Shown here one piece after another: positions 44,396 to 53,423 of a stretch of 64,000 nucleotides of DNA. The notes under the pieces were generated by a model. That model saw only the letters and a program-made list of their open reading frames with translations. It did no database searches and was not told the DNA's origin. This DNA comes from Caballeronia fortuita (GTDB lineage: Bacteria; Pseudomonadota; Gammaproteobacteria; Burkholderiales; Burkholderiaceae). Where the stretch lies: the NCBI RefSeq assembly GCF_001544835.2, contig NZ_FCNX02000011.1, forward strand, positions 124,001 through 188,000, in the 5' to 3' direction. Made by a program: the position numbers and the translations under genes. Numbering within the stretch: position 1 is the first letter of the stretch; every line of letters begins with the position of its first letter.

Positions 44396-46995
44396 CAGTG
44401 GCCTCGCATCCAGAACGGCGTCACATACAACGATGTAAAGATGAATAGCCAGACGACGTCGACGAAGTGCCAATAGAGGCCGCCGATGCGCATCGGTGCG
44501 TTGCGTTCGGCGTCGAAATACCCTAACGCAATCCAGACCGCGAGCAGAACAAGGATGACCAGTCCGACGACGACGTGGGCCATATGAAAGCCCGTGATAG
44601 TGAAGTAGAGAGAGCCGTAGAGATGAGCGGTAATGCCGTACGGATGGTCGTGCCACTCTTTCCATTGCATGCCAGCGAACGTGACGCCCAGCGCAATCGC
44701 GACCAACATCCAGCCGAAAGCCGGCCACCGCTTACTTCTTTTGAGCGTTCGCTCGGAGAGCCACGCGAACACGCTGCTCAAGATGAGTGTGCCGGTGCTC
44801 AGTGCACCTGTGCCGATTTTCGGCATGCCCTCCGGCGGCCACGGGAGAGTCGTCTGAGACTGTGAGTAGAAGTAGCAGAAGATCAAATAACCGAAAAGAC
44901 TCGCTTCCGTCGCGATGAGTGCCAGCACGCCCCACCATCCTCCCGAGTGCTCGCCTGCACTTCCGACGGGCAGAGCGTCCTTGCTTGTGCCGGTGTTCGC
45001 GGGAACGGTCTGCGCTGGTCCGGGAGGCTCGCGCTGCGCGAGCGCGCGTCGCGGCCACATCCACGCGATGAGCGTTGCGCCTGCCGCCGCGAGCGCCACC
45101 AAGGTAAAAGACGGCGAGCGCAACAACACGCCGACGAAAACAAGCGCGCCAAAAAGTCCGAGAAAGAATGGCGACCAGGCATCCTCGGGCATCTTGAGAA
45201 TGACATCGGGGCTGCCGCTGAAAGGGTGTACTCCAAGCGCCTCGCGCCCTCGGTGAAGCAAGTATCCTGATGAGAGACTCGACTGCCGCCCCTTCGGCTG
45301 CAGGCGATCCTCCCACATCGGATGCCGCGATTCGATCACCGGCAAGACTGCAAAGTTGTACGGCGCCGGCGGCGACTCGGTCGACCATTCGAGCCCAGGC
45401 GCGTCCCACGGGTTCTTCGGCGCTTCACGTCCGCGGCGTGCCGAGACGAGTGCGTTCACCACAAAGAGCAGAACGCCTAACGCAAAAATAAAGGAACCGA
45501 TCGTCGTAATCAGGTTCGACGTATCCCAGCCCATGCCTTCAGGATAGGTGTAGATGCGCCGAGGCATGCCGAGCAAACCCGAGATGTGCATCGGGAAAAA
45601 GCCAAGGTTGAACCCCACGAGGACGATCCAGAACGCGATCTTGCCCCATCGTTCATTCATCATCCGTCCGGTGAACTTCGGAAACCAATAGGTGATTCCG
45701 CCGAAGACGGGGAAAACGTTGATCCCCAGCAGCACATAATGCAGATGCGCGACGACAAAGTAGGTATCGGTAAGCTGCCAGTCGAGCGGCACTGCGGCCG
45801 TCATTACGCCGGAGACGCCGCCGATGACGAACATCAGCACAAAGCTCGCGAAATAGAGGAACGGTACAGCGAAGACGGGCCGTCCAGTCCATATCGTCGC
45901 GACCCATGCAAACACGGCGACCGCGCTCGGAATCGAAATGAGCAAGCTCGCCGCGCCGAAGAAGGCCAGTGCCAGGGGCGTGATTCCGGTTGCGAACATG
46001 TGATGGATCCACACTTCGAAGCCGACGGTCATTGTACCGACAGTCGCCATTGCCACCGCCGCATAAGCGACGAGGGGACGACGGCAGAAGGTCGGCAGGG
46101 CATCCGAGACGATGCCCATAGCCGGCAGCACGACGACGTAGACCCACGGATGCGCGAACATCCAGAACAAGTGCTGCCAGAGCAACGGCCGGCCGTCGCT
46201 CGCCACGTCGAAGAAGTGCGTACCGATATTGCGGTCCATCCACAGCAGCAGAAAGGCCAGACTCACCGACGGCACGGCGAAGAGATTTGCAAACGAGATG
46301 GTGAGCGTGCCCCACACGATAATCGGCAGCCGGTCCACCGACATGCCGACCGCGCGCATGCGAAAAAGCGTGACTACAAAATTTACTGCCCCAACGGTCG
46401 TCGAGATGCCCAGCAGCACCATACCGAGGGAATAGACATCGATATTTATTCCGCGGCTGTACTCTAGGGACGAAAGTGGCACATAGTTAAACCAGCCGGC
46501 GTTGGGCGCCTGGCCGAATGGAAAGCTGCCATAAAGGAAGATGCCGGCAAAGAGAAAGACCCAATACGAAAGCGCGTTCAGACGAGGAAACGCCATGTCG
46601 CGAGACCCCAACATGAGTGGCCAAAGGAAATTCGAGAAGCCGCTGAGGACCGGAAGCGCATACAAGAAGATCATCGTAACGCCGTGCATCGTGAAAAGCT
46701 CGGCGAACTGGCCAGGCGTCACCAGTGATTGGTTCGGTTGCGCAAGCTGCAAACGCATCACAAGCGCTTCAACTCCGCCCAGCAAAAGAAACAGAAAGGC
46801 TGTGACGATGTAGCGCAGGCCGATCTTTTTGTGATCGACGGTTGTAATGAAACCGCGCCAACCCGAATCTCCTTCCCAGATTTCACGCAGGTGCTTCTCG
46901 GCCTCCGACCCCTGGGGGACGCTGCCAAACTCAGGCTCACGTCGGAACGCGACCCGGTGGACCTGCGCAGCGCTTCGATCACCGATGGAGGCCAT
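44395..46995 (-). CDS. cytochrome c oxidase subunits I and III fused
   Basis: The 866-residue product joins subunit I (to about residue 560) and a subunit III-like part. Metal ligands are intact: H104 (haem a), H282, H331 and H332 (CuB), H417 and H419 (haems), and Y286 of the His-Tyr link. But HPEVY reads H-P-W-V-Y (W284 for Glu), and the K-channel position, I-P-S-A-V-A-V-F, has A360 for Lys. The D-channel entry Asp in R-D-M-A-F-P-R-L-N is present. The fusion resembles CoxN-type or caa3 I+III proteins. It is expected to reduce oxygen in the inner membrane; proton pumping is doubtful. Confidence 0.93.
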   Translation of the reverse strand: MASIGDRSAAQVHRVAFRREPEFGSVPQGSEAEKHLREIWEGDSGWRGFITTVDHKKIGLRYIVTAFLFLLLGGVEALVMRLQLAQPNQSLVTPGQFAELFTMHGVTMIFLYALPVLSGFSNFLWPLMLGSRDMAFPRLNALSYWVFLFAGIFLYGSFPFGQAPNAGWFNYVPLSSLEYSRGINIDVYSLGMVLLGISTTVGAVNFVVTLFRMRAVGMSVDRLPIIVWGTLTISFANLFAVPSVSLAFLLLWMDRNIGTHFFDVASDGRPLLWQHLFWMFAHPWVYVVVLPAMGIVSDALPTFCRRPLVAYAAVAMATVGTMTVGFEVWIHHMFATGITPLALAFFGAASLLISIPSAVAVFAWVATIWTGRPVFAVPFLYFASFVLMFVIGGVSGVMTAAVPLDWQLTDTYFVVAHLHYVLLGINVFPVFGGITYWFPKFTGRMMNERWGKIAFWIVLVGFNLGFFPMHISGLLGMPRRIYTYPEGMGWDTSNLITTIGSFIFALGVLLFVVNALVSARRGREAPKNPWDAPGLEWSTESPPAPYNFAVLPVIESRHPMWEDRLQPKGRQSSLSSGYLLHRGREALGVHPFSGSPDVILKMPEDAWSPFFLGLFGALVFVGVLLRSPSFTLVALAAAGATLIAWMWPRRALAQREPPGPAQTVPANTGTSKDALPVGSAGEHSGGWWGVLALIATEASLFGYLIFCYFYSQSQTTLPWPPEGMPKIGTGALSTGTLILSSVFAWLSERTLKRSKRWPAFGWMLVAIALGVTFAGMQWKEWHDHPYGITAHLYGSLYFTITGFHMAHVVVGLVILVLLAVWIALGYFDAERNAPMRIGGLYWHFVDVVWLFIFTSLYVTPFWMRGH

Positions 46996-47005
46996 CGTCG
47001 ATTCC

Positions 47006-48070
47006 TTACTTAAGAGTGGCGAGGTAGGCCGACAAATCGCCCGCTTCAGCGGGCGAGAGCTTCATGTCGGGCATGAGCGTGCCGGGCTTGATTTCCTGAG
47101 CGTGCTGAATCCAGTCGATCAGGTTCTCTGGTGTATTGACGACGCTACCTGCCGCAAGCAGCCGACGCGACAACACGTGGGTGAGATCCGGCGCCTGAAC
47201 CCCGGTCGCCTTGCTTCCGCGAACCGTATGGCATCCCGCGCAGCGTCCTTCGAAGAGCTTCCTTCCTCGGATCGCTTGAGCTGTCGATCGTGCCGGTGCT
47301 GCCCCCATCTGCGCGGCGTACCACCGGTCGTAATCAGCCTGCGTCTGTGCGTAGACTTCGAACGCCATGTGCGCATGCTGTACGCCGCAGTACTGCGTGC
47401 ATTGGCCTCGGAAGACCCCCGGGTGGTCCGCCTCGATCCACTGCCGGTTTGTGGTACCAGGAATCGTCTGCGTTTTGCCGGCCAGTTCCGGGACCCAGAA
47501 AGCATGAATCACATCGGCGCTTTTCAGCAACACGAGCACCGGCACGCGGGACGGGATGTGCAGCTCATTGGCCGTTGAGAACCGGCTCTCGCCGTCTCCA
47601 TAGTCGACTTTCCACCACCAGTCGTAGGCCGTGACCGTCACGGTCAAACCCGGCGTTTTTGAAGGGTCGGCGACCTCCGCGAGCACAGAGAGCATGTACA
47701 CGGCGATGCCGAAAAGCGCGATGGTCGAGAGGACCGAGCCGACGTAGACCAAGCGCAACCCTCCTTCCGAAACGAGCGCTCGCGCGTCCTGCGGCTTCCT
47801 ACGTCGAAACATGCCGATGAGAAGCAATCCGGCAATGATGACGCACACGAGCACGCATATGATCGTCAGCGTCCATCCGAGATATATGACTGGCTGTGCG
47901 GCGGGCCCCTTGCTGTGCAGAAAATACGCGAGCGGCGTCGACGCAGCCGTCAGCGATTCAGCCTCACGCGGCGACGCTCCGGCGGCCGAGGCGCCTAGCT
48001 GAAAGAGTGCCGTGGCGAGCGAGGCTCCAACGTGAACAACCAACGCGATGACACGGCGCACTGACACCAC
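47006..48070 (-). CDS. cytochrome c oxidase subunit II with haem c domain (caa3 type)
   Basis: The 354-residue product has a signal or first helix, two membrane helices, then the CuA cupredoxin domain with H189, C224, C228, H232 and M235. A C-terminal cytochrome c domain follows with C-A-G-C-H (277-281) and a distal Met in G-T-L-M-P-D-M. The fused haem marks a caa3-type enzyme. It is first in the leftward operon, ten bases before the fused I+III gene. Its promoter region contains the TATCAC-N3-GTGATA palindrome at 48242. Confidence 0.93.
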   Translation of the reverse strand: MVSVRRVIALVVHVGASLATALFQLGASAAGASPREAESLTAASTPLAYFLHSKGPAAQPVIYLGWTLTIICVLVCVIIAGLLLIGMFRRRKPQDARALVSEGGLRLVYVGSVLSTIALFGIAVYMLSVLAEVADPSKTPGLTVTVTAYDWWWKVDYGDGESRFSTANELHIPSRVPVLVLLKSADVIHAFWVPELAGKTQTIPGTTNRQWIEADHPGVFRGQCTQYCGVQHAHMAFEVYAQTQADYDRWYAAQMGAAPARSTAQAIRGRKLFEGRCAGCHTVRGSKATGVQAPDLTHVLSRRLLAAGSVVNTPENLIDWIQHAQEIKPGTLMPDMKLSPAEAGDLSAYLATLK

Positions 48071-48241
48071 GGTATCTCCTGGGAACGCACGGACTAAAAA
48101 AGCCGAAATGCGACTTGCTGCGCCCGGTTGATGCTTGAGTGAGGTTGCTTCGGCGCGCGCTGCCTACCGCAACGCTTATTCCAACCTCGATAAATGCAAC
48201 AAACCACCGCACGCCTTCCCGACTTCATCCGCACAGATGTG

Positions 48242-48256
48242 TATCACAATGTGATA
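48242..48256. promoter_or_regulatory. MarR-type palindrome, site 2
   Basis: TATCAC-AAT-GTGATA is a perfect 6-bp inverted repeat in the region between the leftward oxidase operon and the MarR gene, about 105 bases before the MarR start. A T-run and AT-rich DNA follow. Its place between the two divergent units fits a repressor acting on both. Confidence 0.7.
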
Positions 48257-48362
48257 TTTTTTCAAACGCTTGAAAAGTTTTCCATAGACTGCTTGAACTG
48301 ATCGCCGGACTGAAACTGGCGGCGGTCTGGACAAATCCTGAACGAGCGAGATAGGACCGGTG

Positions 48363-48779
48363 ATGAATCGACAGCTACGCATACGCCGAGTAATGCCCGC
48401 AAAAAAAGATGTGGAGCGTCTCTCGCAGTTTCGCTATGTCTTGAGAACGTTCCTGCGCTACTCGGAAGAGATAACGCAGTTAGCCGGGATTACCCCGCTT
48501 CAATATTCCCTACTCGTTCATGTACATGGCATGCCGGGACGCTCTTGGGCGACGGTCGGGGAACTCGCCGAGCGTCTTCAGGCCGCCTCTAATGGCGCCG
48601 GTGCATTGGTCTCTCGCTGCGAGCGGGCACAGCTCGTCGTGCGCAAGAAGTTGGGAGACAAAGATCGTCGGCTTGTGCAGGTGCATCTCACCCGCAAGGG
48701 CGAGCGGTGCCTGTACAAGCTCGCTGCCCTGCACTTGGACCAAATGAAAGAGTTGAGGCGAATACTTGCAGAAACCTAA
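48363..48779 (+). CDS. MarR-family transcriptional regulator
   Basis: The 138-residue product has a MarR winged helix: I-T-P-L-Q-Y-S-L-L-V-H-V, V-G-E-L-A-E-R-L, A-L-V-S-R-C-E-R and the wing K-K-L-G-D-K-D-R-R-L-V-Q-V-H-L-T. Start 48363 follows AGGACCGGTG. MarR dimers usually bind 15-20 bp palindromes and release DNA on binding a ligand. Copies of a TATCAC-N3-GTGATA-type site surround it, so it is the likely regulator of both operons. Confidence 0.9.
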   Translation: MNRQLRIRRVMPAKKDVERLSQFRYVLRTFLRYSEEITQLAGITPLQYSLLVHVHGMPGRSWATVGELAERLQAASNGAGALVSRCERAQLVVRKKLGDKDRRLVQVHLTRKGERCLYKLAALHLDQMKELRRILAET

Positions 48780-48839
48780 CGGGGATACTCCCCACGCGTA
48801 TGAGCTGTTGGCCGCCTCGCAGCGCGGCACAGTCATTGC

Positions 48840-48852
48840 ATCACGTTGTGAT
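48840..48852. promoter_or_regulatory. MarR-type palindrome, site 3
   Basis: ATCAC-GTT-GTGAT is a perfect 5-bp inverted repeat lying between the MarR stop and the PoxB-like start. It overlaps a possible -35 (TTGTGA), with TATTCA 17 bases further as a -10. It is shorter than sites 1 and 2. Confidence 0.6.
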
Positions 48853-48906
48853 ATATCGACCATAACAATATTCACCACCCTCCTCGCAGCAACCTGGGAG
48901 CAAACT

Positions 48907-50703
48907 ATGACCACTACTGTCGGCGACTTTCTGGTCGACCGCTTGCACGCATGGGGCGTGCGCCGCATCTTTGGCTATCCGGGCGATGGCATCAACGGCA
49001 TCCTTGGGGCGTTGAACCGCGCAGAAGGCAAGATCGAATTCATTCAGACGCGGCATGAGGAGATGGCCGCCTTCATGGCTTCGGCGCACGCGAAGTTCAC
49101 TGGCGAACTTGGCGTGTGTCTGGCGACCTCGGGGCCGGGGGCAGCCCATCTCCTTGCAGGTCTTTACGACGCGCGACTGGATCACATGCCTGTGCTCGCT
49201 ATCGCCGGGCAGCAAGCCCGCGCGTCCCTCGGTGGACATTATCAACAGGAAGTCGACCTTCAGTCGATGTTCAAGGACGTCGCGGGCGCTTTCATCCAAC
49301 AAGCCAGTGTGCCCTCCCAGGTTCGACATCTTGTCGACCGGGCCATCCGAACTGCGCTAGGCGAGCGAAAAGTCGCGGCACTCGTGTTCCCGAACGATTT
49401 GCAGGAACTCAAATACGAGCCGCCGCCGCGCAAGCACGGAACCTTGCACTCGGGGGTCGGTTATCGCGCGCCCAAGACGGTCCCCTATCCTGATGATCTT
49501 CAACGAGCCGCCGAAGTCCTCAACGCGGGAAAGAAGGTGGCAATCCTGGTGGGCGCGGGCGCGTTGCAAGCGACCGATGAAGTGATCGCTTTGGCGGAGA
49601 AACTTGGCGCAGGCGTCGCAAAAGCGCTCCTGGGCAAAGCCGCACTGCCCGACGATCTGCCTTACGTGACCGGCTCGATTGGTCTGCTTGGCACGGAGCC
49701 GAGCTATAAGCTGATGACCGAATGCGACACGTTACTGATGATTGGCTCGGGCTTTCCTTACTCGGAGTTCCTCCCGAAAGAAGGCGCGGCGCGCGGGGTA
49801 CAGATTGATATCAAGCCCGACATGCTGTCTATTCGGTATCCGATGGAAGTCAATCTCGTCGGCGACAGCGCGGAAACATTGCGTGCGCTTTTGCCACTGC
49901 TCGAACACAAAGCGGATCGCGCATGGCGGGAGGGTATCGAAGGCTGGATGACTGACTGGTGGAAAAAACTCGAAAAGCGTGCGCTCGTGTCGGGAACGAC
50001 CGGCGTTAACCCGCAACGCACGGTATGGGAGTTATCGCCGCGCGTGCCGCCCAACGCCATCGTGACCAGTGACTCTGGATCATGCGCAAACTGGTACGCG
50101 CGCGATCTCAAGGTCAAGCGCGGCATGATGTGTTCACTCTCCGGGGGGCTCGCGTCCATGGGCGCGGCCGTGCCTTATGCGATCTCGGCGAAATTCGCGC
50201 ATCCTGAGCGGCCGGTTATCGCACTGGTCGGTGACGGCGCGATGCAGATGAACAACATGGCGGAACTGATCACGGTCGCGAAGTATTGGAAGCAATGGTC
50301 CGATCCGCGCTGGATATGCATGGTGCTTCACAATGACGACCTGAATCAGGTTACGTGGGAACAACGCGTGATGAACGGCGACCCGAAGTTTGAGGCGTCG
50401 CAAGACATTCCGTCGGTGCCATACCACCGCTTTGCTGAATTGATTGGGCTGCGGGGTCTCTATGTCCATCAGGCCGAGCGCATGGGCGCAGCGTGGGACG
50501 AAGCGCTGGACTCAGACCGCCCCGTTGTGATCGAGGTGAAAGCCGATCCCAACATTCCACCGCTGCCGCCGCACATTACCCTGCAGCAGGCAAAAGCGTT
50601 CGCCACGACGCTCTTCGAAGGAGATCCGGACGAAGGCAACATCATCGTGGACACCGCGAAACAGGTGCTGGGTGCGGTGCTGCCCGGGCATAAGGACACG
50701 TAA
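48907..50703 (+). CDS. ThDP-dependent enzyme, pyruvate oxidase (PoxB)-like
   Basis: The 598-residue product has the three-domain ThDP-enzyme layout. The catalytic Glu is E51 in T-R-H-E-E-M-A-A, the FAD domain region has V-G-A-G-A-L, and the ThDP motif is V-G-D-G-A-M-Q-M-N followed by N-D-D-L-N. PoxB oxidises pyruvate to acetate and CO2 and reduces quinone at the membrane. The C-terminal tail (D-T-A-K-Q-V-L-G-A-V) differs from the E. coli membrane-binding helix. Start 48907 follows GGGAG. It heads the rightward run of seven genes. Acetolactate synthase is an alternative, but the overall pattern is closer to PoxB. Confidence 0.88.
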   Translation: MTTTVGDFLVDRLHAWGVRRIFGYPGDGINGILGALNRAEGKIEFIQTRHEEMAAFMASAHAKFTGELGVCLATSGPGAAHLLAGLYDARLDHMPVLAIAGQQARASLGGHYQQEVDLQSMFKDVAGAFIQQASVPSQVRHLVDRAIRTALGERKVAALVFPNDLQELKYEPPPRKHGTLHSGVGYRAPKTVPYPDDLQRAAEVLNAGKKVAILVGAGALQATDEVIALAEKLGAGVAKALLGKAALPDDLPYVTGSIGLLGTEPSYKLMTECDTLLMIGSGFPYSEFLPKEGAARGVQIDIKPDMLSIRYPMEVNLVGDSAETLRALLPLLEHKADRAWREGIEGWMTDWWKKLEKRALVSGTTGVNPQRTVWELSPRVPPNAIVTSDSGSCANWYARDLKVKRGMMCSLSGGLASMGAAVPYAISAKFAHPERPVIALVGDGAMQMNNMAELITVAKYWKQWSDPRWICMVLHNDDLNQVTWEQRVMNGDPKFEASQDIPSVPYHRFAELIGLRGLYVHQAERMGAAWDEALDSDRPVVIEVKADPNIPPLPPHITLQQAKAFATTLFEGDPDEGNIIVDTAKQVLGAVLPGHKDT

Positions 50704-50718
50704 CCGGGGGTCTTCGCC

Positions 50719-51825
50719 ATGCACCTTACAAAACGGGAGGCGCCGGTCGAAGCGATTCGGGCCCGCGCCTACACCATCCCGACAGACCGGCCGGAAGCCG
50801 ATGGGACTTTCGCCTGGCAATCCACGACGCTTGTCGTTGTGGAAGTCACCGCGGCGGGCAAGACCGGCATCGGCTACACGTATAACGACGCGGCCACCGC
50901 CGCCTTGATCGAATCGACGCTCGCCTCAACGCTCGTCGGGGAAGACGCATGGAACGTCGACGCCGTCTGGATACGCATGCAGCAGCGCGTGCGCAACATC
51001 GGCCGCTCAGGTATTGCGGCATGCGCGATTTCGGCGCTCGACTGCGCACTGTGGGACGTGAAGGCCCGGCTGCTCGACATGCCACTCGCGCGCCTATTAG
51101 GCGCCGTTCGCACCGCAGTTCCACTTTACGGCAGCGGCGGCTTCACGACCTATACCGACGACCAGATTCGCGATCAGCTCGCTGCCTGGGTGCATGAGGA
51201 CGGATGCCGCTGGGTCAAGATCAAGGTTGGCACGCAGCCATCGCGTGATCCGCACCGCGTGTCGGTCGCGCGCGACGCCATCGGGGAGGGCGCCGGACTC
51301 TTCGTCGACGCGAACGGGGCGTTGAATCGAAAGCAGGCGCTTTTCTATGCCGAGCGGTTCGCGCAATACGGCGCCGAGTGGTTCGAAGAACCGGTGTCAT
51401 CGGACGATATTGGCGGGCTTGCATCATTGCGCGACGCGCTGCCTGCGCATATGGAGCTAGCCGCAGGCGAATACAGCTACACGCTCGACGACTCTTTCAG
51501 GCTGCTCGCCAATCAAGCCGTGGACGTCCTTCAAGCCGATGTCACGCGATGCGGCGGAATCACCGGCTTCCTGCGCGCGGCGACGCTTTGCGACGCATTC
51601 CATATGCCGCTCTCAGCGCACTGCGCGCCCGCGTTGCATTTGCACGTAGCGTGCGCCGCACCGCGTCTTCGCCATCAGGAATGGTTTCACGATCACGTGC
51701 GCATCGAATCGATGCTTTTCGATGGTGCACCGCGCGCGCGCGACGGCGCCATCTCGCCTGACTGGTCAAGGCCCGGTTGCGGGCTTGACTTCAAGCATGC
51801 GGACGCGCACCGGTATGCGGACTGA
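50719..51825 (+). CDS. mandelate racemase/enolase-superfamily enzyme, likely sugar-acid dehydratase
   Basis: The 368-residue product has a capping domain and the barrel with K167-x-K169 (W-V-K-I-K-V), D197 and N199 (V-D-A-N-G), E223 (W-F-E-E-P), E251 (A-G-E-Y), D274 (Q-A-D-V-T) and H301 (S-A-H-C). These give metal ligands and a Lys/His-Asp pair, as in sugar-acid dehydratases and racemases. It starts 15 bases after the PoxB-like stop. Together with a GMC dehydrogenase it suggests oxidation of a sugar to an acid and its dehydration; the substrate is unknown. Confidence 0.85.
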   Translation: MHLTKREAPVEAIRARAYTIPTDRPEADGTFAWQSTTLVVVEVTAAGKTGIGYTYNDAATAALIESTLASTLVGEDAWNVDAVWIRMQQRVRNIGRSGIAACAISALDCALWDVKARLLDMPLARLLGAVRTAVPLYGSGGFTTYTDDQIRDQLAAWVHEDGCRWVKIKVGTQPSRDPHRVSVARDAIGEGAGLFVDANGALNRKQALFYAERFAQYGAEWFEEPVSSDDIGGLASLRDALPAHMELAAGEYSYTLDDSFRLLANQAVDVLQADVTRCGGITGFLRAATLCDAFHMPLSAHCAPALHLHVACAAPRLRHQEWFHDHVRIESMLFDGAPRARDGAISPDWSRPGCGLDFKHADAHRYAD

Positions 51826-51861
51826 GAGCTACGGCAAACATCGAACAGAACCAATCGAGAC

Positions 51862-52779
51862 ATGACGCAAACCAGAAAAATCGATATCGCCATCGGCTGC
51901 GGGATCGCTGCGGCGGGACTTGCGCTCGTGCGGCTTGGCGGTCAAAAGGCGCAGCGCTCGCCGGCGCAGACGCACATCGATACGGCACGCACGTTCCACC
52001 GCGGCTCGGCGCTGCTCGCACTTTCCGTGCTGACGGACAGTGCGATGGAGCACTATCGCGGCTCCTTCGATAATCCCGCGATGTACACACCCCTCGTCGT
52101 CTCGACTCTGTCATTATTGGCCGGCCTGCACGGCAGCTCCGATCACGAGCCGGCACGTCATCCAGTGCGCAATGCGGTCTATATCAGCGCGGCGCTCGCG
52201 GGCTTCACCGGCACAGGGTTTCATCTGTACAACATCACGAAGCGCCCCGGTGGCTGGAGCTGGCACAACCTCTTCTATGCTGCGCCGATCGGCGCGCCGA
52301 TGGCCTTACTCCTCTCCGGGGCGTTGGGGGCGGTCTCCGAACGGCTGCGCGATGAACCGGCCCACGAGCCGCGTCTTTTCGGCATGCCGGCGGGACAGGC
52401 GCTCGCGCTCGTCACGAGTGCCGGACTGCTCGGCACGCTCGGCGAAGTCGCGCTGCTGCATTTTCGCGGCTCGTTCCAGAACCCGGCGATGTACGCGCCG
52501 ATCGTCGTTCCGCCCGTTGCATCGGCTCTGCTCATCAACACCGCCCTCAGCCGTCCGCGCGAGCACTGGTTCACGCGGCTGTGGCTGCGCCTGACGACGG
52601 CGCTCGGGTTCATCGGCGTCGGCTTTCATGCACGCGGCGTCGCGCGCGCGCGTGGCGGCTGGCGCAACTGGAGCCAGAATCTGTTCAACGGTCCGCCATT
52701 GCCCGCACCACCGAGCTTTTCGGCGCTCGCCCTCGCGGGACTCGCGGCGCTGCGTCTTCGGGAGACAGAGAAGAAATGA
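51862..52779 (+). CDS. internally duplicated membrane protein of unknown function
   Basis: The 305-residue product has about eight hydrophobic segments and an internal repeat. H-Y-R-G-S-F-D-N-P-A-M-Y at residues 64-75 matches H-F-R-G-S-F-Q-N-P-A-M-Y at 200-211. F-T-G-T-G-F-H near 121 matches F-I-G-V-G-F-H near 256, each followed by G-G-W. The conserved His residues could bind a metal or haem. No known family fits. It lies between the dehydratase and subunit 3, overlapping the latter by four bases, and is a candidate membrane anchor or quinone-reactive partner of the GMC enzyme. Confidence 0.8.
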   Translation: MTQTRKIDIAIGCGIAAAGLALVRLGGQKAQRSPAQTHIDTARTFHRGSALLALSVLTDSAMEHYRGSFDNPAMYTPLVVSTLSLLAGLHGSSDHEPARHPVRNAVYISAALAGFTGTGFHLYNITKRPGGWSWHNLFYAAPIGAPMALLLSGALGAVSERLRDEPAHEPRLFGMPAGQALALVTSAGLLGTLGEVALLHFRGSFQNPAMYAPIVVPPVASALLINTALSRPREHWFTRLWLRLTTALGFIGVGFHARGVARARGGWRNWSQNLFNGPPLPAPPSFSALALAGLAALRLRETEKK

Positions 52780-53423
52780 AACACCTGCCCCGCTATCCCG
52801 GCTATGACGTGATGACCAAACGCGACACGCCGTCATGGGACGAGGTCACGCGAAATGTTATCGACGAACGGCTCGCGACCCCGGAGGACCCGCAGTTCTT
52901 CGATGCAGTCGAGTGGCGCGCACTCTGCGCGCTGTGCGCGTGCATCGTGCCGCAGGATCAGCAACGGCCCGCCGTGCCCGTCGCCGCGCTCGTCGACGCA
53001 CGCCTCGCGAAAAATACAGGCGACGGCTATCGCGACGCTCGCTTGCCGCCGATGCGCGAGGCGTGGCGGATCGGCCTTCGCGCGCTGGATGCCGAAAGCC
53101 GTGCGCGTTACGAACTGCCGTTCGCAAGCATCGACAATGACGCGCGCCATGCACTTCTGATCAACATGCAGCAAGGCAAGCTCGACCGCGCCGAATGGAA
53201 AGGCATGCCGAGCACCGTCTTCTTCGCGGAGCGCGTGCTGCACGACATCTGCGGAATGTACTACGCGCATCCACAGGTTTGGAGCGAGATCGGCTTCGGC
53301 GGCCCCGCTAATCCGCGCGGCTACGTGCGCATGGTCGCTAACCGGCGCGACCCGTGGGAAGCCGCCGAAGCGACACCCGGTCAAGAGGACGCTGCGCAGA
53401 AGGAGAACCGCCGTGCCCGCTGA
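52776..53423 (+). CDS. gluconate 2-dehydrogenase subunit 3-family protein
   Basis: The 215-residue product matches the small subunit of membrane-bound gluconate-type dehydrogenases: F-F-D-A-V-E-W-R-A-L-C-A-L-C-A-C-I-V-P-Q-D, and the C-terminal Y-Y-A-H-P-Q-V-W-S-E-I-G-F-G-G-P. These subunits usually carry a Tat signal that exports the flavoprotein with them. Here none is seen (M-K-H-L-P-R-Y-P-G-Y), so the complex may remain inside the cell or use another route. It overlaps both neighbours. Confidence 0.87.
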   Translation: MKHLPRYPGYDVMTKRDTPSWDEVTRNVIDERLATPEDPQFFDAVEWRALCALCACIVPQDQQRPAVPVAALVDARLAKNTGDGYRDARLPPMREAWRIGLRALDAESRARYELPFASIDNDARHALLINMQQGKLDRAEWKGMPSTVFFAERVLHDICGMYYAHPQVWSEIGFGGPANPRGYVRMVANRRDPWEAAEATPGQEDAAQKENRRAR

